From: Streptomyces violaceusniger
GTDB lineage: Bacteria > Actinomycetota > Actinomycetes > Streptomycetales > Streptomycetaceae
DNA length: 64,000 bases
Assembly (NCBI GenBank): GCA_005405945.1
Contig: BJHW01000001.1
Coordinates: 4,402,001-4,466,000 of the forward strand
Direction of reading: 5' to 3'
Made by a program: the position numbers and the translations under genes. The notes under the pieces are model-generated. The model did not search any database. It worked only from the letters and a program-made list of their open reading frames with translations, and was not told the DNA's origin. Positions 16,866 to 24,134 of this stretch are shown piece by piece. The first letter of the stretch is position 1. Every line of letters begins with the position of its first letter.

Positions 16866-18338
16866 ATGAGCGCACAACCTGCGACCACGCCGGAGCAGCA
16901 GCGGGCCCCCGGCGACCCGGGATCGCCCGACGGCCTCAAGGCGGGACTCAAGAACCGCCATCTTTCGATGATCGCGATCGGCGGCGTGATCGGCGCCGGC
17001 CTTTTCGTCGGCTCCAGTGCGGGTATCGCCAAGGCCGGACCCGGCATTCTCATCTCGTACGCGCTGGTCGGCCTCATGGTCGTCTTCGTCATGCGGATGC
17101 TCGGCGAGATGTCCGCCGCCAATCCCACCTCCGGCTCCTTCTCCGCCTACGCCGACCGGGCGCTCGGCCGCTGGGCCGGTTTCTCCATCGGCTGGCTGTA
17201 CTGGTTCTTCTGGGTCGTGGTGCTGGCGGTCGAGGCCACCGCCGGCGCCAAGATCCTGGAGGGCTGGTGGCCGGCCGTCCCGCAGTGGGGCTGGGCGCTG
17301 ATCGTGATGGTGGTGCTCACCGCGACCAACCTGGTCTCGGTCGGCTCCTACGGTGAGTTCGAGTTCTGGTTCGCCGGGATCAAGGTCGTGGCGATCGCCG
17401 CGTTCATCGTGATCGGCGGGCTCGCGGTGTTCGGGCTGCTGCCGCATTCGGACAACGAGGGCGCGGGCCTGGCCCACCTCACCGACCACGGCGGCTTCCT
17501 GCCGAACGGGCCGGGCGCCATCCTCACCGGTGTGCTGCTGGTGGTCTTCTCCTTCATGGGCAGCGAGATCGTCACCCTCGCGGCCGGTGAGTCCGAGGAC
17601 CCGCAGCGGGCGGTCACCAAGGCCACCAACAGCGTGATCTGGCGTATCGCGGTCTTCTACCTGGGCTCGATCTTCGTCGTGGTCACCCTGCTGCCCTGGG
17701 ACGCCAAGGCGATCGCCGACAAGGGCAGCTATGTCGCGGCGCTCGACTCGGTCGGCATACCGCACGCCGGCGACATCATGAACGTGATCGTGCTGACCGC
17801 CGTGCTCTCGTGTCTGAACTCCGGCCTCTACACCGCCTCCCGCATGGCCTTCTCGCTCGGCCAGCGCGGCGACGCCCCGGCCGCCTTCGCCCGCACCAAC
17901 GCCCGCGGCGTGCCGCAGGCCGCGATCCTCGGCTCGGTCATCTTCGGCTTCGTCGCGGTGTGGTTCAACTACCAGTGGCCGGACACCGTCTTCACCTTCC
18001 TGCTGAACTCCTCGGGCGCGGTCGCGCTCTTCGTATGGCTGGTGATCTGTTTCAGCCAGCTGCGGATGCGCGGGATGATCCTGCGCGAGAACCCCGAGAA
18101 GCTGATCGTCCGGATGTGGCTCTTCCCGTACCTGACCTGGGCGACGATCGCGATGATCTCGTTCGTCCTGGTCTACATGCTCACCGACAAGGACGGGCGC
18201 GAGCAGGTGATCCTCTCCGCGCTGGTGGCCGTGCTCGTGGTGGCCCTCGCCCTGGTCCGGGACCGCCTCACCGCCGGCCGCGGCGCCGCTCCGGCCGCCT
18301 CCTCGGACCCCGCCCCGAAGGAGCGGGCGGCCCCGTAG
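16866..18338 (+). CDS. Amino acid permease, GABA/aromatic (APC) family
   Basis: 490 aa, 12 predicted membrane helices. A proton-coupled amino acid importer of the APC superfamily. The first-helix signature GGVIGAGLFVGSSAGI and the loop EMSAANPTSGSFS are typical of GabP/AnsP/ProY-type carriers. The cytoplasmic N-terminus is Pro/Gln-rich. The best guess by motif is the GabP group (gamma-aminobutyrate), but substrate cannot be fixed from sequence. A paralog is encoded at 27082-28503 with very similar motifs. The gene is divergent from rpiB. Confidence 0.9.
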   Translation: MSAQPATTPEQQRAPGDPGSPDGLKAGLKNRHLSMIAIGGVIGAGLFVGSSAGIAKAGPGILISYALVGLMVVFVMRMLGEMSAANPTSGSFSAYADRALGRWAGFSIGWLYWFFWVVVLAVEATAGAKILEGWWPAVPQWGWALIVMVVLTATNLVSVGSYGEFEFWFAGIKVVAIAAFIVIGGLAVFGLLPHSDNEGAGLAHLTDHGGFLPNGPGAILTGVLLVVFSFMGSEIVTLAAGESEDPQRAVTKATNSVIWRIAVFYLGSIFVVVTLLPWDAKAIADKGSYVAALDSVGIPHAGDIMNVIVLTAVLSCLNSGLYTASRMAFSLGQRGDAPAAFARTNARGVPQAAILGSVIFGFVAVWFNYQWPDTVFTFLLNSSGAVALFVWLVICFSQLRMRGMILRENPEKLIVRMWLFPYLTWATIAMISFVLVYMLTDKDGREQVILSALVAVLVVALALVRDRLTAGRGAAPAASSDPAPKERAAP

Positions 18339-18403
18339 GAACGCGCTCCGCCGATTCTGATTCCCCGTGCCCCCGGGTGGCGACCGATGTGTCGCCGCCC
18401 GGG

Positions 18404-18457
18404 GCACGGCCGTGTCCATGGGCGCATTGGGCACGGCCGTGTCCATGGGCGCATCAG
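18404..18457. repeat. Two 27-bp direct repeats downstream of the permease
   Basis: Units begin GCACGGCCGTGTCCATGGGC at 18404 and 18431, followed by a degenerate third start (GCAGCCGTG). They lie between the permease stop and the end of the esterase gene, with no gene in them. Confidence 0.75.
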
Positions 18458-18495
18458 GCGCAGCCGTGTTCTGTGGCCTATCGGGCCCACAGGGC

Positions 18496-19329
18496 TCAGA
18501 CGACGCGCGGAAGGACCCGCTCCGCGAAGCGCCGGACCGCGTCCAGCACCCCCATCCCCTGGTGCCCGACGCCGGGCACGATGTCGAGGGTGACGTCGAT
18601 GCCCAGCTCGGTGTAGTTGTCCCGCAGCGCGGTGATGCGTTCCACGCGGGTGCGCCCGACGGCGTCGGCGCCGTCCATCCAGTTGGAGTCACCGGGGTTG
18701 TTGATCTCCCAGGTCTCGGTGTCCTCCGCCCCGACCACCATGTGCACCGGCACCTTACGGATGTCCTCCAGCCGCAGCGGGGCCCCGAAGCGCTGCTCGA
18801 ACCCCTTCGTGCCCAGCCACCACTCGCGGTCCGGGTCGATCAGCGTGACCCGGCCGGGCGCGCCGATGGACACTCCGCTCAGCCGGTCGGGGTGCAGATA
18901 CAGGAAGCGGTGCGCGAACTGCCCGCCGCCCGAGAAGCCCTGGAGCAGAAAGCGCTCGGTGTCGATGTGGAACCGCTCCCCCGCCTCGGCCACGATCCCG
19001 AGCAGCTGCTCGTCGTAGCGGATGCCGCGGTACTCGATGAACTTGAAGTTGTGCAGGTCCTCCGGGTCGTCGATGCCCGCCGGGAACATCGGGGTGAGCA
19101 CGACACAGCCGTGCCGCTCGGAGAACTCGGCCATCGCGTCCCGGTACTGGGACGCGGTGCGCCCGGTGCCGTGCTGGATCACCATGAGCGGCAGCGGGGT
19201 GTCGGTGGTCTCGTGGACGGACGGGATGTGCAGGCCGTACGAGAACCGCTGGTCGTGCCGGGAGGCGAACCAGGTGGTGGAGCCGGTGCGGTAGAACGCC
19301 TTGGTGGTCTTGACGCGGGGGGTGGTCAC
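18496..19329 (-). CDS. Alpha/beta-hydrolase, PHB-depolymerase/esterase-like
   Basis: 277 aa. Alpha/beta-hydrolase fold: oxyanion region VIQHGTGR, nucleophile elbow GFSGGG (about residue 140), acid in VVGAEDTE and His in VPGVGHQGMG. No signal peptide is visible, so it is probably cytoplasmic. The closest fold class is the PHB-depolymerase/feruloyl-esterase group. The GTG start at 19329 has a GAAGGAAG ribosome site. It lies downstream of the ArsR-type regulator on the same strand with a 125-bp gap, so they could be cotranscribed. Substrate unknown. Confidence 0.75.
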   Translation of the reverse strand: MTTPRVKTTKAFYRTGSTTWFASRHDQRFSYGLHIPSVHETTDTPLPLMVIQHGTGRTASQYRDAMAEFSERHGCVVLTPMFPAGIDDPEDLHNFKFIEYRGIRYDEQLLGIVAEAGERFHIDTERFLLQGFSGGGQFAHRFLYLHPDRLSGVSIGAPGRVTLIDPDREWWLGTKGFEQRFGAPLRLEDIRKVPVHMVVGAEDTETWEINNPGDSNWMDGADAVGRTRVERITALRDNYTELGIDVTLDIVPGVGHQGMGVLDAVRRFAERVLPRVV

Positions 19330-19454
19330 GTATCGCTTCCTTCTGCCGTCGCGGGTGCCGCCACGATCCGCAACGGTCGGCGCACGCTCAAGATGATTGC
19401 CGCCTGAGCGTCAATACCTCCGCCGATACTGCCGGTACTTCCGTGCGTGCTTTC

Positions 19455-20633
19455 TCAGCGGTGCAGCGCGGAGAGCAGGTCGACGCCGAGATTGCGCACC
19501 GCCGCCTCGTCCAGCTGGTAGTGCACCCGCGCCCCCTCCCGGTGGGTGTGCACCATTCCGGCCTCCCGCAGCTTGCGCAGATGCCGCGACATCTGCGGCG
19601 GCGTCATCTCGAACTGGGTGGCCAGCTCCGTCGTCGTCATCGACTGCCGCAGCAGCGCGCGGCACATCCGGATGCGCAGCGGCTCGTCCAGCGCCCGCAG
19701 CCCACGCATCACCACGTCCAGGGCGGCCGGCTCCCCGCCCGCCCCGTCGCGCACCGGGTACTGCACCACGACCGGGTAGCCGGGGTAGTGCTTGATGGCG
19801 AGATGCGGGTTGATGTGCAGCGACGGCACGAGCAGACAGGGGCTGTCGGCGAGGCTGGCCCGCGCGTTGTAGAGCTTGTCGAAGACCACCCGGGGCGGGT
19901 CCTGCTCCATGTGGGCGGTGGGGAACCCGGCCAGCGCCGCCGCCCCGTAGCGGGAGTGTTCATGGGAGCGGACCCGGGCGTCGGCCTCCAGGGTGGGGCG
20001 CAGCCGCGTCCACTCCGCCTCGAAGACCTCCTCGGCCACGGCGGACAGGAAGGCGAGGAGGCCGTCGCGGAAACCGGAGGGATCGGCCAGCAGCCGCAGC
20101 CCCAGGGCGAACCGGCGCTCGGAGAGCTGCCGCAGCCGGGCCAGGAAGCGCTCCGGCGCGCGGCCGCCGCGCCGGGATCCGGAGCCCGGGCCGGGGCCGG
20201 AGCCAGGACCCTGGCCGGAACCCGAGCCGTGGTCGGCGCCCAGGCCGTGGCCATGCCCGGATCCCGGGCCGTGGCCGTTCTTGCCGACGAGCGCCTGCTC
20301 GGTCATGGTCGTGAACGTCTCCTCGTCCAGCCGCGCGATCTCCGCCAGCTCCTCCTCCAGCTCGCGCTCCGGGCCCGGCGTGAGGGGCAGCAAATAGCGG
20401 GCGCGGAAGGCGCCCCACAGCGGCGCCCACTCGCCGGCCCGTTCCAGCAGCCGCTCGTCCGCACCCTGAAGGACCGCACCCACCCAGCGCCTGCTCGCCG
20501 GATGGTGGCGCGGCCCGTCCAGCGCGTGCAGACAGGCACACAGCTCGGCGAGCGGGGAGAGACGGGTGCTGATGCGGTGCTCCGGGGCGGACCCCAGCTC
20601 GATCACGACGGGCATCCGGGCAGCGTCGGCCAT
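19455..20633 (-). CDS. ArsR-family transcriptional regulator with large N-terminal domain (DUF5937-like)
   Basis: 392 aa. The C-terminal 90 residues are an ArsR winged helix (LRIRMCRALLRQSMTTTELA, then MSRHLRKLREAGMVHTHREG). The N-terminal 290 residues match the helical domain found with such helices in Streptomyces. It is interrupted by a roughly 40-residue Gly/His/Pro/Ser linker (about residues 118-155). Start at 20633 chosen for the GAAGG ribosome site; ATG 20615 is an alternative. A palindrome typical of ArsR operators overlaps the start, which suggests autoregulation and possibly control of the divergent tctCBA. Confidence 0.8.
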   Translation of the reverse strand: MADAARMPVVIELGSAPEHRISTRLSPLAELCACLHALDGPRHHPASRRWVGAVLQGADERLLERAGEWAPLWGAFRARYLLPLTPGPERELEEELAEIARLDEETFTTMTEQALVGKNGHGPGSGHGHGLGADHGSGSGQGPGSGPGPGSGSRRGGRAPERFLARLRQLSERRFALGLRLLADPSGFRDGLLAFLSAVAEEVFEAEWTRLRPTLEADARVRSHEHSRYGAAALAGFPTAHMEQDPPRVVFDKLYNARASLADSPCLLVPSLHINPHLAIKHYPGYPVVVQYPVRDGAGGEPAALDVVMRGLRALDEPLRIRMCRALLRQSMTTTELATQFEMTPPQMSRHLRKLREAGMVHTHREGARVHYQLDEAAVRNLGVDLLSALHR

Positions 20634-20651
20634 TGACGCCTTCGAGTCAAT
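20632..20651. promoter_or_regulatory. Probable operator of the ArsR-type regulator
   Basis: ATTGACGCCTTCGAGTCAAT: perfect 6-bp arms ATTGAC/GTCAAT around 8 bp. It overlaps the regulator start codon and lies about 77 bp before tctC. The form (TTGAC-N8-GTCAA) suits a dimeric ArsR protein. Binding is inferred. Confidence 0.6.
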
Positions 20652-20727
20652 CGTCTTGTACGGGCCGCGGACGGAGGCGCAAGCTCCAGCCCACCTCGGC
20701 TTCCCCTCCCTCGCCTGGAGCGTCCCC

Positions 20728-21741
20728 ATGCCTCCCCTCCTCAGGAACGGCCCACGTCTGGCAGCGGTGGTCGCCCTCGTGGCCACGGTGAGCAGTGCGT
20801 GCACCATCGGTTCGCTCGACGACTCGGGCGCCGTCGCCGGCTACCCCTCCCGGGGGCTGTCGATCCTCGCCCCCGGGAGCGTCGGCGGCGGCTGGGACTC
20901 GCGGGCGCGCGGCATCGGTTCCGCGCTCACCAGCTGCGAGATCATCGACGAGGACGTCACGGTCACCAACGCCCCGGGCGCGGGCGGCACCATCGGGCTC
21001 GCCCGGATGGCGGGGCGGGAGGGCGATCCGTACCAGCTGATGACCATGGACACGGTGACCATGATCGGCGGCGCCATCCAGAACCACTCCCCCGTGAAGC
21101 TGTCCGAGCTCACCCCGGTGGCGGGGCTCACGGTGAGCACCACCGCGATCGTGGTGCCCGCCCGCTCCCCCTTCCACGACCTGCGCTCGGTGCTGGCCGC
21201 CATGCGGAAGGACCCCAAGCGGACGTCCTGGGTGGGCGGTTCGCTGGGCGGCCCGGACCACATCACGGTGGCCGGGCTCGCCAAGGCCGAGGGCATCCCG
21301 GCGCGCAAGATCACGTACGTGCCGACCGGTGGTGGCGGGGAGGTGCTCAACCTGCTGCTGAGCGGGGCCTCGAAGGTCGGCCTGTCCACACTGACGGAGG
21401 TCCGTCCGCAGATCGAGGCCGGGAAGCTGCGGGTCCTCGCGGTCAGCGGCGGCAAGGCCCCCGAGGGCATCGACTCTCCCACCCTCGGCGCGCTCGGCTA
21501 CGGGGACGAGTCCGTGGTGAGCGTCGGCGGGGTCATGGCCCCGCCCGGGCTCAGCGACGACGAACAGCGGGCGATCGTGAGGGTGGTGGACCGGATGCGC
21601 CGGACTTCGTGCTGGAAGCGGGCGTTGCGGCAGAACGACTGGAAGGACGTGTGGGTGCCGGGGAAGAAGTACGGCGCCCTGATCGACAAGCAGCAGCGCC
21701 AGGTCGGCCAGGCGCTCACGTCCGTGGGACTCGGCTCATGA
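20728..21741 (+). CDS. tctC: Tripartite tricarboxylate transporter substrate-binding lipoprotein (TctC)
   Basis: 337 aa. Periplasmic-type binding protein of the TTT family for carboxylates such as citrate. The N-terminus has a signal peptide with lipobox SSAC (Cys at about 26), so it is membrane-anchored. TctC hallmarks: the substrate loop NAPGAGGTIG, VGGSLGGPDHI, and SVGGVMAPPGLS. Start ATG 20728 gives a compact signal peptide. First gene of tctC-tctB-tctA, with a 4-bp overlap to tctB. Divergent from an ArsR-type regulator. Confidence 0.9.
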   Translation: MPPLLRNGPRLAAVVALVATVSSACTIGSLDDSGAVAGYPSRGLSILAPGSVGGGWDSRARGIGSALTSCEIIDEDVTVTNAPGAGGTIGLARMAGREGDPYQLMTMDTVTMIGGAIQNHSPVKLSELTPVAGLTVSTTAIVVPARSPFHDLRSVLAAMRKDPKRTSWVGGSLGGPDHITVAGLAKAEGIPARKITYVPTGGGGEVLNLLLSGASKVGLSTLTEVRPQIEAGKLRVLAVSGGKAPEGIDSPTLGALGYGDESVVSVGGVMAPPGLSDDEQRAIVRVVDRMRRTSCWKRALRQNDWKDVWVPGKKYGALIDKQQRQVGQALTSVGLGS

Positions 21742-22382
21742 GCGCGCACGAGGAGGCGGTGAGCGCGCGGGACCAGACGGCGAACGCGCGGGACAAGGCG
21801 GTGAGCGCGCGGGACCAGACGGCGAACCCGACGCAGGGCGCCGCGACGGCCTCAGCAGAGGGCACCGCGGCGAACGACGGCGCGGACAGCACGTCCCCAC
21901 CCGACGAGCGGCCCTGGAGCCCCCGGATCGCCGCGCTGCTCTTCCTCGCCGCGGGCGTGGCCGTGCTGGGCTGGGCCTTCGCCATTCCCGAGGGGGCCAT
22001 CGACCAGGACGTGGGCCCCCGGGCGTTCCCCCTGCTGGTCGGCGTGGGGCTGTGCGTCTCGGCCTCGGTCGCCGTCGTCCAGGCGTTCCGCGGCAGCGAC
22101 CCGGCGCTGACCGAGCAGGCGCGCGAGGAGGCCCGGCTGACCGAGTGGCGCCCGGTGGCGGCCCTGCTCGCGCTGCTGGTCTGCTATCTGTTCGCGCTCG
22201 CCCCCTGCGGCTACTGGCAGTCGACCGCCGTGCTCTTCGCGCTGGTCGCGCGGGTGCTCGGCAGCCGCCGGATCCTCCGTGACGCCCTGATCGGCCTGGT
22301 GCTCGCGCTGGCCGTGTACTTCCTCTTCGACCGTCTGCTGGGCATCCACCTGCCGCCCGGCATCGTCCGATTGGCGTTCTGA
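21738..22382 (+). CDS. tctB: Tripartite tricarboxylate transporter small membrane subunit (TctB)
   Basis: 214 aa. Four predicted helices (about residues 75-95, 105-125, 147-165, 175-203), as expected of TctB. The first 60 residues are an unusual hydrophilic tail with an internal duplication (SARDQTANARDK, then SARDQTANPTQ), encoded by a 31-bp direct repeat. Overlaps tctC (ATGA) and lies 2 bp before tctA. Small TctB subunits diverge strongly; the call rests mostly on position and topology. Confidence 0.87.
   Translation: MSAHEEAVSARDQTANARDKAVSARDQTANPTQGAATASAEGTAANDGADSTSPPDERPWSPRIAALLFLAAGVAVLGWAFAIPEGAIDQDVGPRAFPLLVGVGLCVSASVAVVQAFRGSDPALTEQAREEARLTEWRPVAALLALLVCYLFALAPCGYWQSTAVLFALVARVLGSRRILRDALIGLVLALAVYFLFDRLLGIHLPPGIVRLAF
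21755..21827. repeat. 31-bp direct repeat in the 5' part of tctB
   Basis: Copies at 21755-21785 and 21797-21827, period 42 bp, in frame. They create the duplicated AVSARDQTAN motif in the cytoplasmic tail. Confidence 0.85.
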
Positions 22383-22384
22383 CC

Positions 22385-23899
22385 ATGGATGTCCTCAACG
22401 ACCTCATGGGCGGTTTCGGCAGCGCGTTCAGCCCCCTGCACCTGCTGCTGGCGTTCGCGGGCTGCACGCTCGGCTCGCTGGTCGGCGTGCTGCCCGGCCT
22501 GGGCCCCGCCACCACGGTGGCGCTGCTGCTCCCGCTCACCTTCGTCTTCGACCCCACCGGCGCGCTGGTGCTCTTCGCGGGCATCTACTACGGCGGGATG
22601 TACGGCGGCTCCACCACGGCCATCCTGCTGAACGTGCCCGGCGAGACGGCGTCGGTCCCCACCACCCTGGAGGGCCACCCGATGGCCCGCTCCGGGCGCG
22701 CCGGGGCCGCACTCGCCACGGCCGCCATCGGCTCGTTCGTGGCGGGCACGATCTCCACCGTGGGGATCACCTTCGCGGGCCCGGTCATGGCGCAGATCGC
22801 CGAGAAGATCCAGCCCGCGGAGTACTTCGCGGTGATGGTCCTCGCCTTCGCCACGGTCACCGCGGTCGTGGCCGACGCCCCGGCGCGCGGGCTGTGCAGC
22901 CTCTTCCTGGGCCTGGCCATCGGGCTCGTCGGCATCGACAGCCTCACCGGCCAGGCGCGCTACACCTTCGGGGTTCCGGAGCTGTACGACGGCGTCCAGA
23001 TCGTGGCCGTCGCCGTCGGCCTCTTCGCGATCGGGGAGGCGCTCTACACCGCGGCCCGGCTGCGGCGGGCGCCCGAGGAGCAGATGCTCCCGGTGGGCGG
23101 CAGGATCGGGATGAGCCCGGAGGACTGGCGCCGGTCCTGGAAGCCGTGGCTGCGGGGTACGGCGATCGGGCTGCCGATCGGCGCCCTGCCCGCGGGCGGC
23201 GCGGAGATCCCCACGTTCCTGAGCTACAACGTGGAGAAGCGGCTGTCCCGGCACAAGAAGCAGTTCGGCAAGGGCGCCATCGAGGGCGTGGCGGGCCCCG
23301 AGGCCGCCAACAACGCCGCGTTCTCCGGGGTGCTGATGCCCCTGCTGACGCTGGGCATCCCCACCTCGGCGACGGCCGGCGTGCTGCTGATCGCGTTCCA
23401 GATGTACGACGTGCAGCCCGGCCCCCAGTTGTTCGAGACCCAGTCGGCGCTGGTCTGGACGCTGATCGCCAGCCTGTACATCGGCAATGTGATGCTGCTG
23501 GTGCTCAACCTGCCGCTGATCCCGCTGTGGGTGAAGCTCCTCCGGCTGCCCCGCCCGCTGCTCACCGCGGGCATCCTGGTCTTCGCCGCCCTGGGGGTGT
23601 ACGCCCTCTCCCAGAACGCGGTCGACCTCGGCATCGCGGTGCTCTTCGGCCTCCTGGGCTTCGGCATGCGCCGCAGCGGCTATCCCGTCGCCCCACTGAT
23701 CCTGGGTGCCGTACTGGGGCCGATGGCGGAGACCCAGTTCCGTCGCGCGATGGCCTTCAGCGAGGGCGACTGGACGGTCTTCTTCACCCGCCCGCTCTCC
23801 GCGGCGATCCTGTGCCTGTCCCTGATCGCCCTGGCGGGCCCGATGGCCGCCCGCGCACTACGCCGCACGCGAGCCCGCGAGCCGGAACCGGCGGGCTGA
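22385..23899 (+). CDS. tctA: Tripartite tricarboxylate transporter large membrane subunit (TctA)
   Basis: 504 aa with 11-12 membrane helices. TctA signatures are visible: GSLVGVLPGLGPATTVALLLP, YYGGMYGGSTTAILLNVPGE, and the second copy GPEAANNAAFSGVLMPLLTLGIP. This subunit forms the transport path, driven by an ion gradient. Length is standard. Third gene of tctCBA, followed by a strong terminator at 23901, so the operon ends here. Confidence 0.94.
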   Translation: MDVLNDLMGGFGSAFSPLHLLLAFAGCTLGSLVGVLPGLGPATTVALLLPLTFVFDPTGALVLFAGIYYGGMYGGSTTAILLNVPGETASVPTTLEGHPMARSGRAGAALATAAIGSFVAGTISTVGITFAGPVMAQIAEKIQPAEYFAVMVLAFATVTAVVADAPARGLCSLFLGLAIGLVGIDSLTGQARYTFGVPELYDGVQIVAVAVGLFAIGEALYTAARLRRAPEEQMLPVGGRIGMSPEDWRRSWKPWLRGTAIGLPIGALPAGGAEIPTFLSYNVEKRLSRHKKQFGKGAIEGVAGPEAANNAAFSGVLMPLLTLGIPTSATAGVLLIAFQMYDVQPGPQLFETQSALVWTLIASLYIGNVMLLVLNLPLIPLWVKLLRLPRPLLTAGILVFAALGVYALSQNAVDLGIAVLFGLLGFGMRRSGYPVAPLILGAVLGPMAETQFRRAMAFSEGDWTVFFTRPLSAAILCLSLIALAGPMAARALRRTRAREPEPAG

Positions 23900-23900
23900 A

Positions 23901-23940
23901 CCCCGGGCAAGGCCCCCGCGTGGCGGGGGCCTTGCCGGGG
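23901..23940 (+). terminator. Terminator of tctCBA
   Basis: A long stem (CCCCGG-CAAGGCCCCCGC against GCGGGGGCCTTG-CCGGGG, one bulged G) and a GTG loop directly after the stop codon, followed by TTTCGCC. Confidence 0.85.
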
Positions 23941-24096
23941 TTTCGCCGGCGGTCGGCGGGCCGTGGGGTGAAGCGGGCGCGGTGAGGGCTCCCTCGGGGC
24001 GGGGTGACGTCAGGGGACAGTTTCCCCACGCACACCTCTTGTCACCGAACGACCGGGTCCACAGAATCCTTCGGAGACCAGCTACGGCCCATATCG

Positions 24097-24119
24097 CGAA
24101 CATCGTTCGACATATCGAA
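24097..24119. promoter_or_regulatory. Overlapping palindromes upstream of the alpha-galactosidase gene
   Basis: Two overlapping dyads: CGAACATCGTTCG (24097-24109) and TTCGACATATCGAA (24106-24119). They end 15 bp before the start codon, a position suited to a repressor. The regulator is not identified. Confidence 0.5.
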
Positions 24120-24134
24120 TGGGAGTGGTTCCTC

